This document shows positions 5,942 to 6,357 of a stretch of DNA of 6,357 bases, piece after piece. Every line of letters starts with the position of its first letter. The stretch's first letter is position 1. The notes under the pieces were generated by a model. That model saw only the letters and a program-made list of their open reading frames with translations, did no database searches and was not told where the DNA came from. This DNA comes from Alphaproteobacteria bacterium. GTDB lineage: Bacteria > Pseudomonadota > Alphaproteobacteria > JAJFFI01. Position numbers and translations under genes: made by a program. The DNA is taken from positions 1 to 6,357 of the forward strand of contig JAJFFI010000152.1 of assembly GCA_021776755.1 (NCBI GenBank). Direction: 5' to 3'.

Positions 5942-6357
5942 ATGCTGGACAAGACCTACAGCCCTGACGACATCGAGCAGAAGCACTACCGCCGCTGGGA
6001 AGAGTCGGGGGCGTTTGCGTGCGCGCTCACGCGCGGCGAAGACCCGGGTGATGCCAAGCCCTATACGATCGTCATTCCGCCACCGAACGTCACCGGCAGC
6101 CTGCACATGGGCCATGCGCTCAACAACACGCTGCAGGACATCCTGATCCGGGTCATGCGCATGAAGGGGCGGGATGCGCTGTGGCAGCCCGGCACCGATC
6201 ACGCCGGCATCGCGACCCAGATGGTGGTGGCGCGTCAGCTAGAGGCCGATGGCATCGCGCTCGACCGCGGCAAGGCGCCGGAAGGCGAGAATATCAAACT
6301 GATCGGGCGTGAGGAGTTCGTCGAGAAGGTCTGGGAATGGAAAGAAGAGTCGGGCGG
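5942..6357 (+). CDS. valS: Valyl-tRNA synthetase, N-terminal part (runs off window)
   Basis: The first 138 codons of a class Ia aminoacyl-tRNA synthetase, which joins valine to tRNA-Val in the cytoplasm. The N-terminus [20 protein letters not shown] is typical. [15 protein letters not shown] (46-60) carries the ATP-binding HIGH signature as HMGH (55-58), and [10 protein letters not shown] (84-93) is the conserved segment that follows in ValS. The ATG at 5942 has AAGGA (5926-5930) eleven bases upstream and family homology from its first residues. The catalytic-domain remainder, editing domain, KMSKS loop and C-terminal coiled coil lie beyond the window. It is separated from the popZ-like gene by 209 bp with a terminator-like hairpin and its own likely promoter. 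Confidence 0.97.
   Translation, partial: MLDKTYSPDDIEQKHYRRWEESGAFACALTRGEDPGDAKPYTIVIPPPNVTGSLHMGHALNNTLQDILIRVMRMKGRDALWQPGTDHAGIATQMVVARQLEADGIALDRGKAPEGENIKLIGREEFVEKVWEWKEESG

Overview
The window looks like a stretch of chromosome from a high-G+C alphaproteobacterium. The main evidence is a PopZ (DUF2497) polar-organising protein, a protein family of Alphaproteobacteria. It sits between a TolC-type outer-membrane factor and valyl-tRNA synthetase, and a divergent isoaspartyl-methyltransferase-like gene lies upstream of tolC. From memory, Caulobacter crescentus also has a TolC homologue beside popZ. I would not name a genus from the sequence alone. I see no insertion sequence, prophage, CRISPR array or defence cassette; gene density and base use are uniform, as expected for core genome.

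Layout, left to right. (1) Positions 1-34 hold the 5' third of a minus-strand tRNA, probably tRNA-Asn, with a possible promoter at 52-81. (2) A plus-strand LysR-type regulator (249-1133) follows an A+T-rich island that combines a good sigma-70-like promoter with a symmetric LysR-type operator. (3) A nitronate monooxygenase-family gene (1236-2303) follows in the same direction and may be the regulator's target. (4) A complete minus-strand tRNA-Cys(GCA) (2332-2405) converges on it and has a clear promoter (2459-2487). (5) A second clear promoter (2539-2567) drives the plus-strand Pcm-like gene (2634-3305) and probably tolC (3416-4876). The 110-bp gap between them holds a strong Shine-Dalgarno sequence in front of a 13-codon ORF that contains a perfect inverted repeat. 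(6) The popZ-like gene (5004-5732) has a very long acidic Pro/Glu linker and is followed by a terminator-like hairpin. (7) A structured 209-bp gap with a likely promoter leads into the 5' end of valS (5942 to the window edge).

Functionally the right half is a conserved housekeeping cluster (protein repair or a related methyl transfer, outer-membrane export channel, polar chromosome-anchoring scaffold, translation). The left half is a regulator plus a flavin oxidase, probably for nitronate detoxification. The points most worth a second look are the long repeat-built linker of the PopZ homologue, the altered active-site motif of the Pcm-like protein, the mini-ORF and hairpin before tolC, the repeats and competing helices before valS, and the operator in front of the LysR gene. 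None amounts to clear evidence of an undescribed system.
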